Of a stretch of 64,000 nt of DNA, positions 27,207 through 36,789 are shown in pieces; positions within the stretch are counted from its first letter, which is position 1; every line of letters begins with the position of its first letter. The notes under the pieces were generated by a model, which was not told the DNA's origin, made no database searches, and saw nothing but the letters and a program-made list of their open reading frames with translations. Position numbers and translations under genes: made by a program. Location: the NCBI RefSeq assembly GCF_007641235.1, contig NZ_CP038157.1, positions 1,612,001 through 1,676,000 on the forward strand, read 5' to 3'. Source of the stretch: Corynebacterium sanguinis. GTDB taxonomy: Bacteria; Actinomycetota; Actinomycetes; Mycobacteriales; Mycobacteriaceae.

Positions 27207-28306
27207 CGTGCAGCGACCTCCGTGCCGGCGCGGGTGAGTTGCTCCTGCACGTCGTCCAGCTCCTCGAGCGTGACGGTCACGGCCGGGTTGGCGGAGTCGA
27301 CCTCGGCCTCGAAGGAGCCGGCCACCACCGCGGCCACGGCGTCCGTGTGGGAAACGAGATCGAGGACCGTTTTCACCACCTTGCCCTCGGCGGTTTGCGA
27401 GTCGAAGCGCCCCTCGCCGGTGACAACGAGCGAAGCCGTCGCGACTTTGTCGGGGAGATCGTTCGCCTGGGCCATGACCTGGGCTCCCGGCAGCACGCGC
27501 ACGTGCTCCTCCGTGCCGTGCAGGAGCTTCGACACCCAGCTCAGGCCCACTGCGATCCCGCCCGCAGCGCCGTAGCCGGGGCGGGAGCCGTCGACGCCGG
27601 TAACTTCGCACAACTGGGCCAGCGCGCGGTCGAGCTTTTCCACGTCCTCCTCGCTCGCGCCCTTTTGTGGCCCGAAGATGCGCGCCGCGCCGCGCTCGCC
27701 GGTGGCGGGGACGAGGGCGTCGGCAAGCAGGATCCACTCCATGGAGGCGGCGGGGATGTTCATCTTCGCCGTGTCGAAGTCGGCGAGGTCGACTAGGGCG
27801 CCGCCGCCGGGCGGGAGGTTGTAGCCCGCGGCGTTGAGCGGGTTGACCCCGAGCGCGACGAGGATGCCGGTGCCGCCGTCGACGGTGGCCGATCCGCCGA
27901 GGCCGAGCACGATGCGGCGCGCGCCGCGGGTCTCGGCGTCGGCGATGAGCACGCCCGTGCCGTACGTGTCGCCTGTCATCGCGACGGGGTTGTCCTTGAC
28001 CGCGGGCATCCCGGTCGCCGCGGCGACGTCGATGTAGGCGGTTTCGGTTTCGGCATCAAAGGTGTAGGTCGCCTCGGTGAGCCGGCCCGCCGCGTCGGTG
28101 GTGGGCAGCGTGATGCGCTCGCCCTCAAACAGGCTTGACGTTCCTTCTCCGCCGTCGGCCATGGGGACGGCGATGATGTTCGCGTCTTGGATCACGCTGA
28201 TGATGCCGTCGGCAAGCCAGCTCGCGGCCTGCTGAGCGCTCGCCGTTCCCTTGAACGCGTCGGGCGCGATGACGACAGTGGGGGATCCTTGCGTGATACG
28301 CGTCAT
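27176..28306 (-). CDS. Glycerate kinase (GlxK family)
   Basis: A 376-residue kinase phosphorylating D-glycerate. The N-terminal VVIAPDAFKGTASA is the family opening motif, with VPMADGGEGTSS, YGTGVLIADAETRGARRIVLGLGGSATVDGG (nucleotide and substrate loop) and C-terminal VVTGEGRFDSQTAEGK. It feeds glycerate into central metabolism as phosphoglycerate. ATG 28306 follows AAGGAG at five bases; an upstream in-frame ATG is rejected. The stop lies inside the end of the opposite 26808 gene. Confidence 0.92.
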   Translation of the reverse strand: MTRITQGSPTVVIAPDAFKGTASAQQAASWLADGIISVIQDANIIAVPMADGGEGTSSLFEGERITLPTTDAAGRLTEATYTFDAETETAYIDVAAATGMPAVKDNPVAMTGDTYGTGVLIADAETRGARRIVLGLGGSATVDGGTGILVALGVNPLNAAGYNLPPGGGALVDLADFDTAKMNIPAASMEWILLADALVPATGERGAARIFGPQKGASEEDVEKLDRALAQLCEVTGVDGSRPGYGAAGGIAVGLSWVSKLLHGTEEHVRVLPGAQVMAQANDLPDKVATASLVVTGEGRFDSQTAEGKVVKTVLDLVSHTDAVAAVVAGSFEAEVDSANPAVTVTLEELDDVQEQLTRAGTEVAARYRRISTTQG

Positions 28307-28324
28307 AGTGCTCCTTGGAAGTAG

Positions 28325-29905
<1,581 letters not shown>

Positions 29906-29922
29906 CCTCTTTGCTGGGGTGT

Positions 29923-30612
29923 GTCCCTGGTCGCTTGAGCGGCGGGGCCTGCTGTGGACTGCGCAGTTTGGCTCCGCGGGTTGTTTGCGACCAGGGGCTT
30001 TGCTGTCTCTGGTGGGTGGATTGCGCGGTTTAAACTGCGCGGATGCGTGGGGTGGGTCGGTTTTTGGGTCGGGCGCGGGCTTGGGTTCCTAGTCGTGGAT
30101 GGGCGGGGCCGACTGCGCAATGTGGACTGCGCAATTTAGCTGAGCGGGCCTGTTGCGACCAGGGACTTTGCTGACGCAAATTTACTAAATTGCGCAGTCC
30201 AAACTGCGCGGACGCGTTGCTGGCCGCCCGAGACCTACGGCAAGCGCGCCGGTGTTGTTTGTGGGGCGGGTGAGGGCTGTGTTCCTGGTCATGGATGGGC
30301 GGGGCCGACTGCGCAATGTGGACTGCGCAAACTAACTGAGCGGGCCTGCCGCGAACAGGGACTTTGCTGGTGCAGATTCGCTATATTGCGCAGTCCAAAC
30401 TGCGCGGACGTGTTGGGGCAACCTGAGACCTACGGCAAGCGCACCGTTGCTGCTTGTGGGGCGATCGAGACTCGTGTTCCTTGCCGCGTGCGCGGCGGAG
30501 CCGACTGCGCAATGGGCATTGCGCAATTTACCTGAGCGGCCTACCCACGAACAGGGACTTTGCTACTACAGATTCCCTAAATCGCGCAGTCCAAACCGCG
30601 CACACGCGCACA
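29923..30612. repeat. Four-unit palindromic tandem array downstream of gdhA
   Basis: Units begin at about 29923, 30085, 30281 and 30476, with spacings 162, 196 and 195 bases. The second unit has a perfect 17-base inverted repeat, TGGACTGCGCAATTTAG at 30123-30139 and its complement at 30185-30201, enclosing 45 bases. Each loop keeps a core like GCGACCAGGGACTTTGC. A second small palindrome, GCGCAGTCCAAACTGCGC, follows the right arm. The remaining 109 bases before sepIVA show no repeat. The region is noncoding; small open frames in it are not conserved between units. The same element recurs at 53466-53812. Confidence 0.85.
30123..30201. repeat. Perfect 17-bp inverted repeat with 45-bp loop
   Basis: Best preserved palindrome of the array, arms at 30123-30139 and 30185-30201. 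As RNA it would form a long stem on either strand. A conserved GCGACCAGGGACTTTGC core sits in the loop. Confidence 0.85.
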
Positions 30613-30707
30613 TCCACCCGGTCAACACGAACCACACCCGCTTAGACCCAACCAGCCGCGCCAACAAACCCCCGCGCGCCGAACCCGAGGCAGGCGCGCT
30701 GGCGCAG

Positions 30708-30713
30708 TACTCT
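30708..30713 (+). promoter_or_regulatory. Candidate -10 hexamer for leaderless sepIVA
   Basis: TACTCT ends eight bases before ATG 30722, and there is no ribosome binding site between them. Confidence 0.45.
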
Positions 30714-30721
30714 AAAGCACT

Positions 30722-31528
30722 ATGTACCGCGTATTCGAAGCTCTCGATGAACTTGTCCAGACCGTGGAGCAGGCCTACGGCGTGCCGATGACTTCCAACT
30801 GCATGGTGCCGCGCAACGAGGTGCTCGCACTTCTTGACGACATCCGCAACGCTTACCCCGTCGAGATCGACGACGCCCAGGACGTGCTGGACAACCAGGA
30901 CGAGATCCTGCGCGGGGCCCAGGAGCGCGCCGACGCGATCGTCGGCAGCGCCGAGGCCGAGGCGCGCGAGATTATGTCCGACGTCCACACCCGCACTGAG
31001 GACATGCTTTCCGACGCCCAGTCGCGCGCGACCCTGCTCGTCGCCAACGCCGAGGAGGACGCGGAGCTGACCGTCACTCGCGCGCGCGAGGAGGCGGACT
31101 CGACCATCGCCGGCGCGCAGCGCGAGGCGGAGCGCCTGATCCAGAACGGCAACCAGGAGTACCAGCGCTCGGTTGAGCAGGGCCTGGCGGAGCAGGAGCG
31201 TCTGATCTCGGAATCAGAGGTCATGCGTCGCGCCGACGAAGAGGCGCACCGCCTGGTTGAGCAGGCGCACTCGGAATCCTCGCGCTTGCGCGCCGAGTGC
31301 GATAGCTACGTTGATTCGAAGCTCGCCGATTTCGAGGAATCACTTTCTTCTGTGTTGCGCACGGTCTCCTCTGACCGCTCCGCGCTCCGTCGCGGCGCCG
31401 GGGCTTCTGGAGCGGCTGGCGAGCGCTACGATCGCCCGCGCTCGGGCGAGCGGATTGAGCGCGTCGAGCGCCGCGAGCGGGTGCGCCGCCCGCGTAACGA
31501 CGGCTCCGGCTCGGAGCTCGATTACTAG
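30722..31528 (+). CDS. sepIVA: DivIVA-domain septation factor SepIVA
   Basis: A 268-residue protein. The N-terminal YRVFEALDELVQTVEQAYGVPMTSNCMVPRNEVLALLDDIRNA is a DivIVA-like head; residues about 60-220 are long coiled coil rich in Glu, Ala and Arg. The C-terminal 45 residues are basic and disordered (RIERVERRERVRRPR). Position decides the name: it lies directly upstream of DUF177, rnc and mutM, as the mycobacterial SepIVA gene does. SepIVA acts at the division septum in mycobacteria; the same role here is inference. The true polar-growth Wag31 is a different gene elsewhere. Confidence 0.82.
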   Translation: MYRVFEALDELVQTVEQAYGVPMTSNCMVPRNEVLALLDDIRNAYPVEIDDAQDVLDNQDEILRGAQERADAIVGSAEAEAREIMSDVHTRTEDMLSDAQSRATLLVANAEEDAELTVTRAREEADSTIAGAQREAERLIQNGNQEYQRSVEQGLAEQERLISESEVMRRADEEAHRLVEQAHSESSRLRAECDSYVDSKLADFEESLSSVLRTVSSDRSALRRGAGASGAAGERYDRPRSGERIERVERRERVRRPRNDGSGSELDY

Positions 31529-31560
31529 TTCCCGTTCATCGTTGTAGGGTGGTGGCTGTT

Positions 31561-32091
31561 ATGGCTAATCCTTTTGTCTTTAACGTCGCCGAAGCAGTTC
31601 ACGGAGATGGTCTTCCGGTCACCACAACGCAGACGGGGCCCTCGCCGTCACGCATCGGCCCGGAAATGATTGCCCTGCCCAAGGGCGCCGAAGTCACGGT
31701 CGAAGCGACGATCACCCCGCTCGGCTCGGGCGTGCTCGTCGATGCCACCGCCACCGGCACCCTCGAGGGCGAGTGCGTGCGCTGCCTGGCCAGGCTGACC
31801 CCGGAGTTTTCCGCGACGGTGAACCAGGTCTTTTCCGCCTCCGACGACTTCATCGTCGGCGCAGACGATGACGACCAGGACAAGGGCTCCGGCGACGAGA
31901 TCATGGCCGTCGTCGACGATACGGTCGACCTTGAACAGGCGTTTATCGACGAGATGGGCATGACCCTGCCGTTCAACCCGGTCTGCGAGCCCGAGTGCGT
32001 CAACGCGGGTGAGGTGCCCAGCCCGGACGGGATCTCGGGCGAGGAGGAGCGGGTTGATCCGCGCTGGGCCGGATTGGAGAAGTTCTTGTGA
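31561..32091 (+). CDS. YceD/DUF177 family protein
   Basis: A 176-residue protein with the DUF177 metal-like cysteines: GECVRCLARL (C-x2-C) and PVCEPEC near residue 145. DUF177 proteins are linked to large ribosomal subunit RNA maturation and usually lie next to rpmF or rnc. ATG 31561 is preferred over an upstream GTG. A TAGGGT hexamer 11 bases before it may give a near-leaderless transcript. The rnc start overlaps its stop by four bases. Confidence 0.85.
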   Translation: MANPFVFNVAEAVHGDGLPVTTTQTGPSPSRIGPEMIALPKGAEVTVEATITPLGSGVLVDATATGTLEGECVRCLARLTPEFSATVNQVFSASDDFIVGADDDDQDKGSGDEIMAVVDDTVDLEQAFIDEMGMTLPFNPVCEPECVNAGEVPSPDGISGEEERVDPRWAGLEKFL

Positions 32092-32852
32092 GTCGCTCCC
32101 GCCGCACCAAAATAACCGGCGAGGAGGCGTGGAACGAGGCATTCGGGCGCGTCGACCACGCCCCGCTGCTCGCCGCCCTCGGCGTCGAGGTTGAGCCCGA
32201 GATCCTGCGTCTGGCGCTGACGCACCGCTCGTTTGCCAACGAGCACGGTCCGCTGCCCAACAACGAGCGCCTCGAGTTCCTCGGTGATGCCGTGCTCGGC
32301 CTGTCCGTGGCGAACAGCCTCTACGAGCGATTTCCTTCGCGTCCTGAGTCGGACATTTCGAAGATGCGGGCGTCGATAGTTTCGCGCTATGGCCTGGCGT
32401 ATGTGGCGCGCGAGATTGGCCTCGGGGCGCATGTGCTGCTGGGCAAGGGCGAGGAGGTCACGGGTGGCCGTGACAAGGACTCGATCCTGGCGGATACCAC
32501 CGAGGCCCTGTTCGGCGCGATCTACCGCCAGCACGGTTTCGAGCCCGCGCGCGACGTCGTGCTGCGGCTGTTTGAATCGAAGCTGGAGAGCGCGACGGCC
32601 ACGGGCCGCCACCAGGACTGGAAGACGGTGCTGCAGGAGCGCCTCGCGGAGCTCAAGGCCCCGGCGGCGGAGTACCGCGCGACCTCGGTCGGCCCCGATC
32701 ACGACCAGACGTTCACCGCCGACGTGCTCGTCGGCGAGCAGTCGCGCGGGCGCGGCGTCGGGCCGAACAAGAAGCTCGCGGAGCAGGAGGCGGCGCGTGT
32801 CGCGGTGGCGTTCTTGCGCGATCACCCCGAGGCCGTGGCGAGGCAGGGGTAG
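32088..32852 (+). CDS. rnc: Ribonuclease III
   Basis: A 254-residue double-stranded RNA endonuclease. The catalytic domain has NNERLEFLGDAVLGL (the nine-residue signature with Glu and Asp) and the metal-binding DSILADTTEALFGAIY. The C-terminal dsRNA-binding domain starts near WKTVLQERLAEL and has GVGPNKKLAEQEAARVA. It processes rRNA precursors and structured transcripts, which could include the palindromic arrays here. GTG 32088 overlaps the DUF177 stop; mutM overlaps its own stop by one base. Confidence 0.96.
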   Translation: MSRSRRTKITGEEAWNEAFGRVDHAPLLAALGVEVEPEILRLALTHRSFANEHGPLPNNERLEFLGDAVLGLSVANSLYERFPSRPESDISKMRASIVSRYGLAYVAREIGLGAHVLLGKGEEVTGGRDKDSILADTTEALFGAIYRQHGFEPARDVVLRLFESKLESATATGRHQDWKTVLQERLAELKAPAAEYRATSVGPDHDQTFTADVLVGEQSRGRGVGPNKKLAEQEAARVAVAFLRDHPEAVARQG

Positions 32853-33676
32853 TGCCGGAGCTGCCTGAGGTTGAGGTGGTGCGCCGCGGCCTCGACACCC
32901 ATCTTGTCGGACGGACTTTCAGCACCGTGGAGGTGCTGCACCCGCGGGCGGTGCGCGGCAACTCCGTCGACCTCCGCGAAATGCTGCCGGGCCGGCGGGT
33001 CACCGGCACGGGGCGGCGCGGCAAGTTCATGTGGCTGACGCTTGACGACGGCGCCGCGCTCATGGTTCACCTCCGCATGAGCGGCCAAATGCTCGTCGGC
33101 TCTCCCGGCACCGCGGTGAGCCCTCACCTGCGGATTCGAGCATTGCTTGACGACGTCGAGCTGGCGTTCGTGGACCAGCGGACCTTCGGCTCCTGGCAGT
33201 ACGTCTCGCTGGGCGAAGATGGCGTCCCGGAGTCGATTGGCCACATTGCGCCGGACCCGTTCGAGGCAGACTTCGACATCGTCGAGCGCGCCCGCCTCGT
33301 GCGCACGCGCAGCTCCGCGATTAAGACGGTGCTGCTCAACCAGGCGATCGTCAGCGGAATTGGCTCCATCTACGCCGACGAGGCGCTGTGGGCGGCGGGC
33401 GTAAAGCCCACGCGGCGGGCCAGGTCGCTGCGCCAGTCGGACGCGGTACGGGTGCTTGAGCACTCCCGCGACGTCATGGCCAAGGCGTTGGAACAGGGCG
33501 GGACCAGCTTCGATTCCCTCTACGTCAACGTCAACGGCGCGAGCGGGTACTTCTCACGCTCGCTCAACGCCTATGGCAGGGAGGGCCAGCCGTGCCTGCG
33601 CTGCGGCACCGAGATGCGCAAGGTTGTGGTCAACGGGCGCTCGAGCTGTTTCTGCCAGGGGTGCCAGACACTGTGA
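32852..33676 (+). CDS. mutM: Formamidopyrimidine-DNA glycosylase
   Basis: A 274-residue base excision repair enzyme removing oxidised purines. The catalytic N-terminus is MPELPEVEVVRRGL, with Pro2 as nucleophile and Glu3. The helix-two-turn-helix region has LNQAIVSGIGSIYADEALW, and the C-terminal zinc finger is CLRCGT plus CFCQGCQ. The nucleophile requires exact start at GTG 32852 followed by removal of Met. Confidence 0.95.
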   Translation: MPELPEVEVVRRGLDTHLVGRTFSTVEVLHPRAVRGNSVDLREMLPGRRVTGTGRRGKFMWLTLDDGAALMVHLRMSGQMLVGSPGTAVSPHLRIRALLDDVELAFVDQRTFGSWQYVSLGEDGVPESIGHIAPDPFEADFDIVERARLVRTRSSAIKTVLLNQAIVSGIGSIYADEALWAAGVKPTRRARSLRQSDAVRVLEHSRDVMAKALEQGGTSFDSLYVNVNGASGYFSRSLNAYGREGQPCLRCGTEMRKVVVNGRSSCFCQGCQTL

Positions 33677-33716
33677 GTTATTGTGATTAGTTACACATAG
33701 CCTGGCACCCACCCGT

Positions 33717-33722
33717 TAAGAT
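33717..33722 (+). promoter_or_regulatory. Candidate -10 hexamer for the AGCS symporter gene
   Basis: TAAGAT ends seven bases before ATG 33730; no ribosome site lies between. Confidence 0.5.
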
Positions 33723-33729
33723 TTGGCGC

Positions 33730-35229
33730 ATGGAAAAAGCATACGAGATCGTCGATGGGACGATTAACGGGTTCATCTGGAACATCGTCCCCTGGTTCCT
33801 CGTGCTGGCGGGCATCTACTTCGGGTTCCGGACGCTGTTCGTGCAGGTCCGCTTGCTGCCGTCGATGTTCCGCGCGGTCGCCGAGACCCCGAAAGGCAAG
33901 GACCGCGAGGGCCGCGACCTGGATGCGGACTACGGCGGCATCTCGGCGTTCAAGGCGTTCACCATTTCGGCCGCTTCGCGCGTGGGCACGGGAAACATCG
34001 CGGGCGTCGCGCTCGCGATCTCGATCGGCGGCCCGGGCGCGGTGTTCTGGATGTGGATGATCGCCCTGATCGGTGGAGCGACCTCGTTCGTCGAATCCAC
34101 CCTGGCGCAGCTGTGGAAGACCAAAGACCCCGAGGGTAGCTACCACGGCGGCCCGGCGTACTACATGACACGCGGGCTCGGCTGGAGGCCCGTGGCGATC
34201 ATCTTTTCCATCTTCCTAGCCTTCACCTACGGCTTCGTCTACAACGCGATTCAGACCAACTCCATCGTGGAAGCGGTGGGAGGCTCCCTGGACAACAACA
34301 GCAACACTCTCAAGGGCATCGTCGCGGTTGTCATCGCCGCGCTGACCGCGGCCATCATCTTCGGTGGCGTGACCCGCATTGCGTCCGCGACGCAGGTGAT
34401 CGTTCCGTTTATGGCCGGCGCCTATGTCATCATCGGTCTGATCGTGGTGATTGTGAACATCGGCGAGGTCCCGAACATGATCGCCACCATCGTCGGCAGC
34501 GCGCTTGGACTACGTGAGGTCGCTGGCGCCACGCTGGCGATGGCGTTCATGCACGGCATGCGCCGCGGGCTCTTCTCCAACGAGGCGGGTATGGGCTCGG
34601 CACCGAATGCGGCCGCGACGGCGACCGTGTCGCACCCGGTGAAGCAGGGTCTTGTTCAGACCCTCGGCGTGTACTTCGATACCCTGTTGGTCTGTTCGAT
34701 CACCGCGTTCATCGTCCTGCTCGGCCCACAGGTGACCTACGGCAAGGAAAACATCCAGGGTGCCGCGCTGACGCAGGCGGCGCTGGCTGATTCGGTCGGC
34801 GCCTGGGGCGCGCACGCGATCACCTTCATCCTGTTCTTCCTCGCGTTCTCTTCTGTGATCGGCAACTACTACCTCGCGCAGGCCAACATTGAGTATCTGA
34901 CCAAGTCGAAGGCCGTGATGACCGGGTTCCGCGTGCTCGTGATCGGGTTTGTTTTCTTTGGCGCGTTCGGCTCGCTGCCGCTGGTGTGGGCGCTCGGCGA
35001 CACCATGGCCGGCAGCCTGGCCATTATCAACATCATCGCGATCGTCCCGCTGGGCGGTGTTGCGATCAAGCTGCTGAAGAACTTCAACGAGCAGCGCCGC
35101 CAGGGCGTCGACCCGGTCTTCCACCGCGACATGCTGCCCGAGCTGAAGAACGTCGAGTTCTGGGACGGCTCCGACCCCGTGACGCGGCGCAGCATCGAGG
35201 ACCGCATCACGCTGGCGGACAATGAGTAG
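33730..35229 (+). CDS. Sodium:alanine/glycine symporter (AGCS family)
   Basis: A 499-residue membrane transporter with about ten spans. Family blocks are [47 protein letters not shown] and the signature [24 protein letters not shown] carriers import alanine, glycine or glutamine with sodium. It starts leaderlessly after TAAGAT. Its stop overlaps acyP by eight bases. It separates mutM from acyP, a pair usually closer together. Confidence 0.9.
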   Translation: MEKAYEIVDGTINGFIWNIVPWFLVLAGIYFGFRTLFVQVRLLPSMFRAVAETPKGKDREGRDLDADYGGISAFKAFTISAASRVGTGNIAGVALAISIGGPGAVFWMWMIALIGGATSFVESTLAQLWKTKDPEGSYHGGPAYYMTRGLGWRPVAIIFSIFLAFTYGFVYNAIQTNSIVEAVGGSLDNNSNTLKGIVAVVIAALTAAIIFGGVTRIASATQVIVPFMAGAYVIIGLIVVIVNIGEVPNMIATIVGSALGLREVAGATLAMAFMHGMRRGLFSNEAGMGSAPNAAATATVSHPVKQGLVQTLGVYFDTLLVCSITAFIVLLGPQVTYGKENIQGAALTQAALADSVGAWGAHAITFILFFLAFSSVIGNYYLAQANIEYLTKSKAVMTGFRVLVIGFVFFGAFGSLPLVWALGDTMAGSLAIINIIAIVPLGGVAIKLLKNFNEQRRQGVDPVFHRDMLPELKNVEFWDGSDPVTRRSIEDRITLADNE

Positions 35230-35506
35230 CGTCCGCCTCGCCGCCCACGTGCACGGTCACGTTCAGGGGGTGGGTTTTCGCTGGTGGACCCGCTCGCGCG
35301 CGCTCGAGCTCGGGTTGGCGGGTTACGCGAAGAACCTTGACGACGGCCGCGTCGAGGTGGTTGCTGAAGGCGCACGTGAGGGCGTCGATAAGTTCCTGCG
35401 GCTCTTGAGGGAGCAGCCGTCGACGGCCGGGCGGCCGGGTCGGGTGGACACGGTGGTGGAGCGGTGCTCGGAGCCGAAGGGTGCGCGAGGCTTCGAGGAG
35501 CGCTAG
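35222..35506 (+). CDS. acyP: Acylphosphatase
   Basis: A 94-residue enzyme hydrolysing acyl phosphates. The catalytic Arg20 is in [16 protein letters not shown] and Asn38 in [16 protein letters not shown], both at the expected positions. ATG 35222 lies inside the end of the symporter gene. Actinobacteria commonly have acyP upstream of smc, as here. Confidence 0.9.
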   Translation: MSSVRLAAHVHGHVQGVGFRWWTRSRALELGLAGYAKNLDDGRVEVVAEGAREGVDKFLRLLREQPSTAGRPGRVDTVVERCSEPKGARGFEER

Positions 35507-35521
35507 GGCCTTCGGGCTTAT

Positions 35522-35572
35522 ACCTTGCACTGCAAAGTACTTAGGGATAGAATGTACCTTGCATTGCAAAGT
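35522..35572 (+). promoter_or_regulatory. PadR promoter with two operators
   Basis: Two near-identical palindromes, ACCTTGCACTGCAAAGT at 35522-35538 and ACCTTGCATTGCAAAGT at 35556-35572, lie 34 bases apart. Between and overlapping them is a near-consensus promoter: -35 TTGCAC at 35525-35530, a 17-base spacer, and -10 TAGAAT at 35548-35553. The second palindrome covers the likely transcription start. This is a textbook layout for autorepression. Confidence 0.8.
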
Positions 35573-35585
35573 AAGGAGGAGGTTA

Positions 35586-35927
35586 TTGACACCGACAAGA
35601 CCCCCAATGACCCAGCTACGCAAGGGTGCGCTCGAACTGGCGATCCTGTCGCTGCTCGAGCGCGAGGAGCTCTACGGCGCGGCGCTTGTTGAGCGGCTCG
35701 GAAACTACCCGAGCCTCGCTGCGCCGGCCGGCACCGTGTACCCGCTTCTGAGCCGGCTGACCAGCAACAACATCGTGCAAACGCGCTGGGAGGAGTCGCC
35801 GAAGGGGCCGCCGCGCAAATACTACTCGCTAAGCGACGCCGGCACCGACGCCCTGCGCCACCTACAAGGAGACTTCCACACCCTGACCCGGGACATCGCA
35901 GCACTGTTCGGAGAGGACAAGCAATGA
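35586..35927 (+). CDS. PadR family transcriptional regulator
   Basis: A 113-residue winged-helix repressor. PadR core motifs are LRKGALELAILSLLEREELYGAALVERLG, the wing GTVYPLLSRLTSNNIVQTRWEESPKGPPRKYYSLSD and a short C-terminal dimerisation helix. TTG 35586 is preferred because AAGGAGG ends six bases before it; ATG 35607 is too far from that site. Upstream twin palindromes are likely its own operators. The next gene overlaps by four bases and encodes a membrane partner. Confidence 0.85.
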   Translation: MTPTRPPMTQLRKGALELAILSLLEREELYGAALVERLGNYPSLAAPAGTVYPLLSRLTSNNIVQTRWEESPKGPPRKYYSLSDAGTDALRHLQGDFHTLTRDIAALFGEDKQ

Positions 35928-36667
35928 GCACAATTGATACATACACAGCCGCCATCGAGCGCGCGCTGGCCACCACGCGGCTTGGCCGCGCCCGCATTAA
36001 CGCGATCGTGGGGGAGCAGCGGGACCTGCTGGAAGAGCTTGCGTCGGACGGAGCATCGCTTTGCGATGAGCTCGGGACCCCACGCGACTACGCCGCGAGC
36101 GTGGCGCGGGAGTACGAGGGCGTGGGATACGACGACCACGGCCGGCGCACCACCCCGTTCGGCGCGCTGTTCGCTTCCTCGCGCCGGAGGATTTTCGACC
36201 CCGAGGACGAGAAGATTCTCCAACCGCACCTGATGGGCCTGGGTTGGTCCATCAACTGGGGTGCCGTCGCCGTCAAGGCCGGGTGGCTGCGCCCCGATGA
36301 CCTCGACGCAACGACCCTGGCCAACACGCCCGCGGCTGCCCGGGTCGCGGCGTGGCTGACGCCGGTTGCGCTGACGGCGGGCGCCGTCACGGTGGCGCGC
36401 AGGGCCGGGGCGTCCGGCGTCGGGCCCGCGCTGGCGCTCGCCGCGAGCATGGCGCTGCCGATTGCATCGCTGAAGCATAGAGACGTCCGCGACGAGCTCG
36501 CCGGGATCTCGCTGGCCACCCTGCTCAGCGCCGCTGGTCTCGCCCGCGCGGTATCGGAGACCCCTCGTGCAGGAGGACGCTTACAGGCGGCCGCGGTGTT
36601 TGCGGCTGGGTTTGCGCTTTCCGGGGCGGTGGTTGTGGTGCCCCTCGTGGGGGCGGCGCGGGGTTAG
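35924..36667 (+). CDS. Membrane protein with HAAS-type N-terminus, PadR partner
   Basis: A 247-residue protein. The N-terminal 60 residues (YTAAIERALATTRLGRARINAIVGEQRDLLEEL) form a helical domain like the HAAS segment common in proteins paired with PadR; four membrane spans follow, near residues 140-160, 163-180, 190-208 and 222-243. A WSINWGAVAVKAGWL segment resembles the short DUF5808 motif. Function unknown. Overlap with padR (ATGA) means co-expression, so PadR probably controls its level in response to an envelope or drug signal. Confidence 0.65.
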   Translation: MSTIDTYTAAIERALATTRLGRARINAIVGEQRDLLEELASDGASLCDELGTPRDYAASVAREYEGVGYDDHGRRTTPFGALFASSRRRIFDPEDEKILQPHLMGLGWSINWGAVAVKAGWLRPDDLDATTLANTPAAARVAAWLTPVALTAGAVTVARRAGASGVGPALALAASMALPIASLKHRDVRDELAGISLATLLSAAGLARAVSETPRAGGRLQAAAVFAAGFALSGAVVVVPLVGAARG

Positions 36668-36776
36668 CTTCCCCCCTAAACCCGGACGGGTAAATGTCAC
36701 GCAAAAACGGCCGTTCTGGGCGCGTTCTTAGGTCTCCGAGTTTAGGTTGAAGGGGTGCGTGAACCCACCCGTGTCC

Positions 36777-36782
36777 TAGAAT
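36777..36782 (+). promoter_or_regulatory. Candidate -10 hexamer for leaderless smc
   Basis: TAGAAT ends seven bases before ATG 36790; no ribosome site lies between. Confidence 0.55.
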
Positions 36783-36789
36783 CCGAACA

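Noticed and set aside
29954..30139. Small open frames inside the gdhA palindromic array
   Set aside because: Frames are not kept between units and have no start signals; the units vary in length by non-multiples of three.
32088..33676. Mobile element around rnc and mutM
   Set aside because: Gene order is the normal chromosomal one and there are no flanking repeats.
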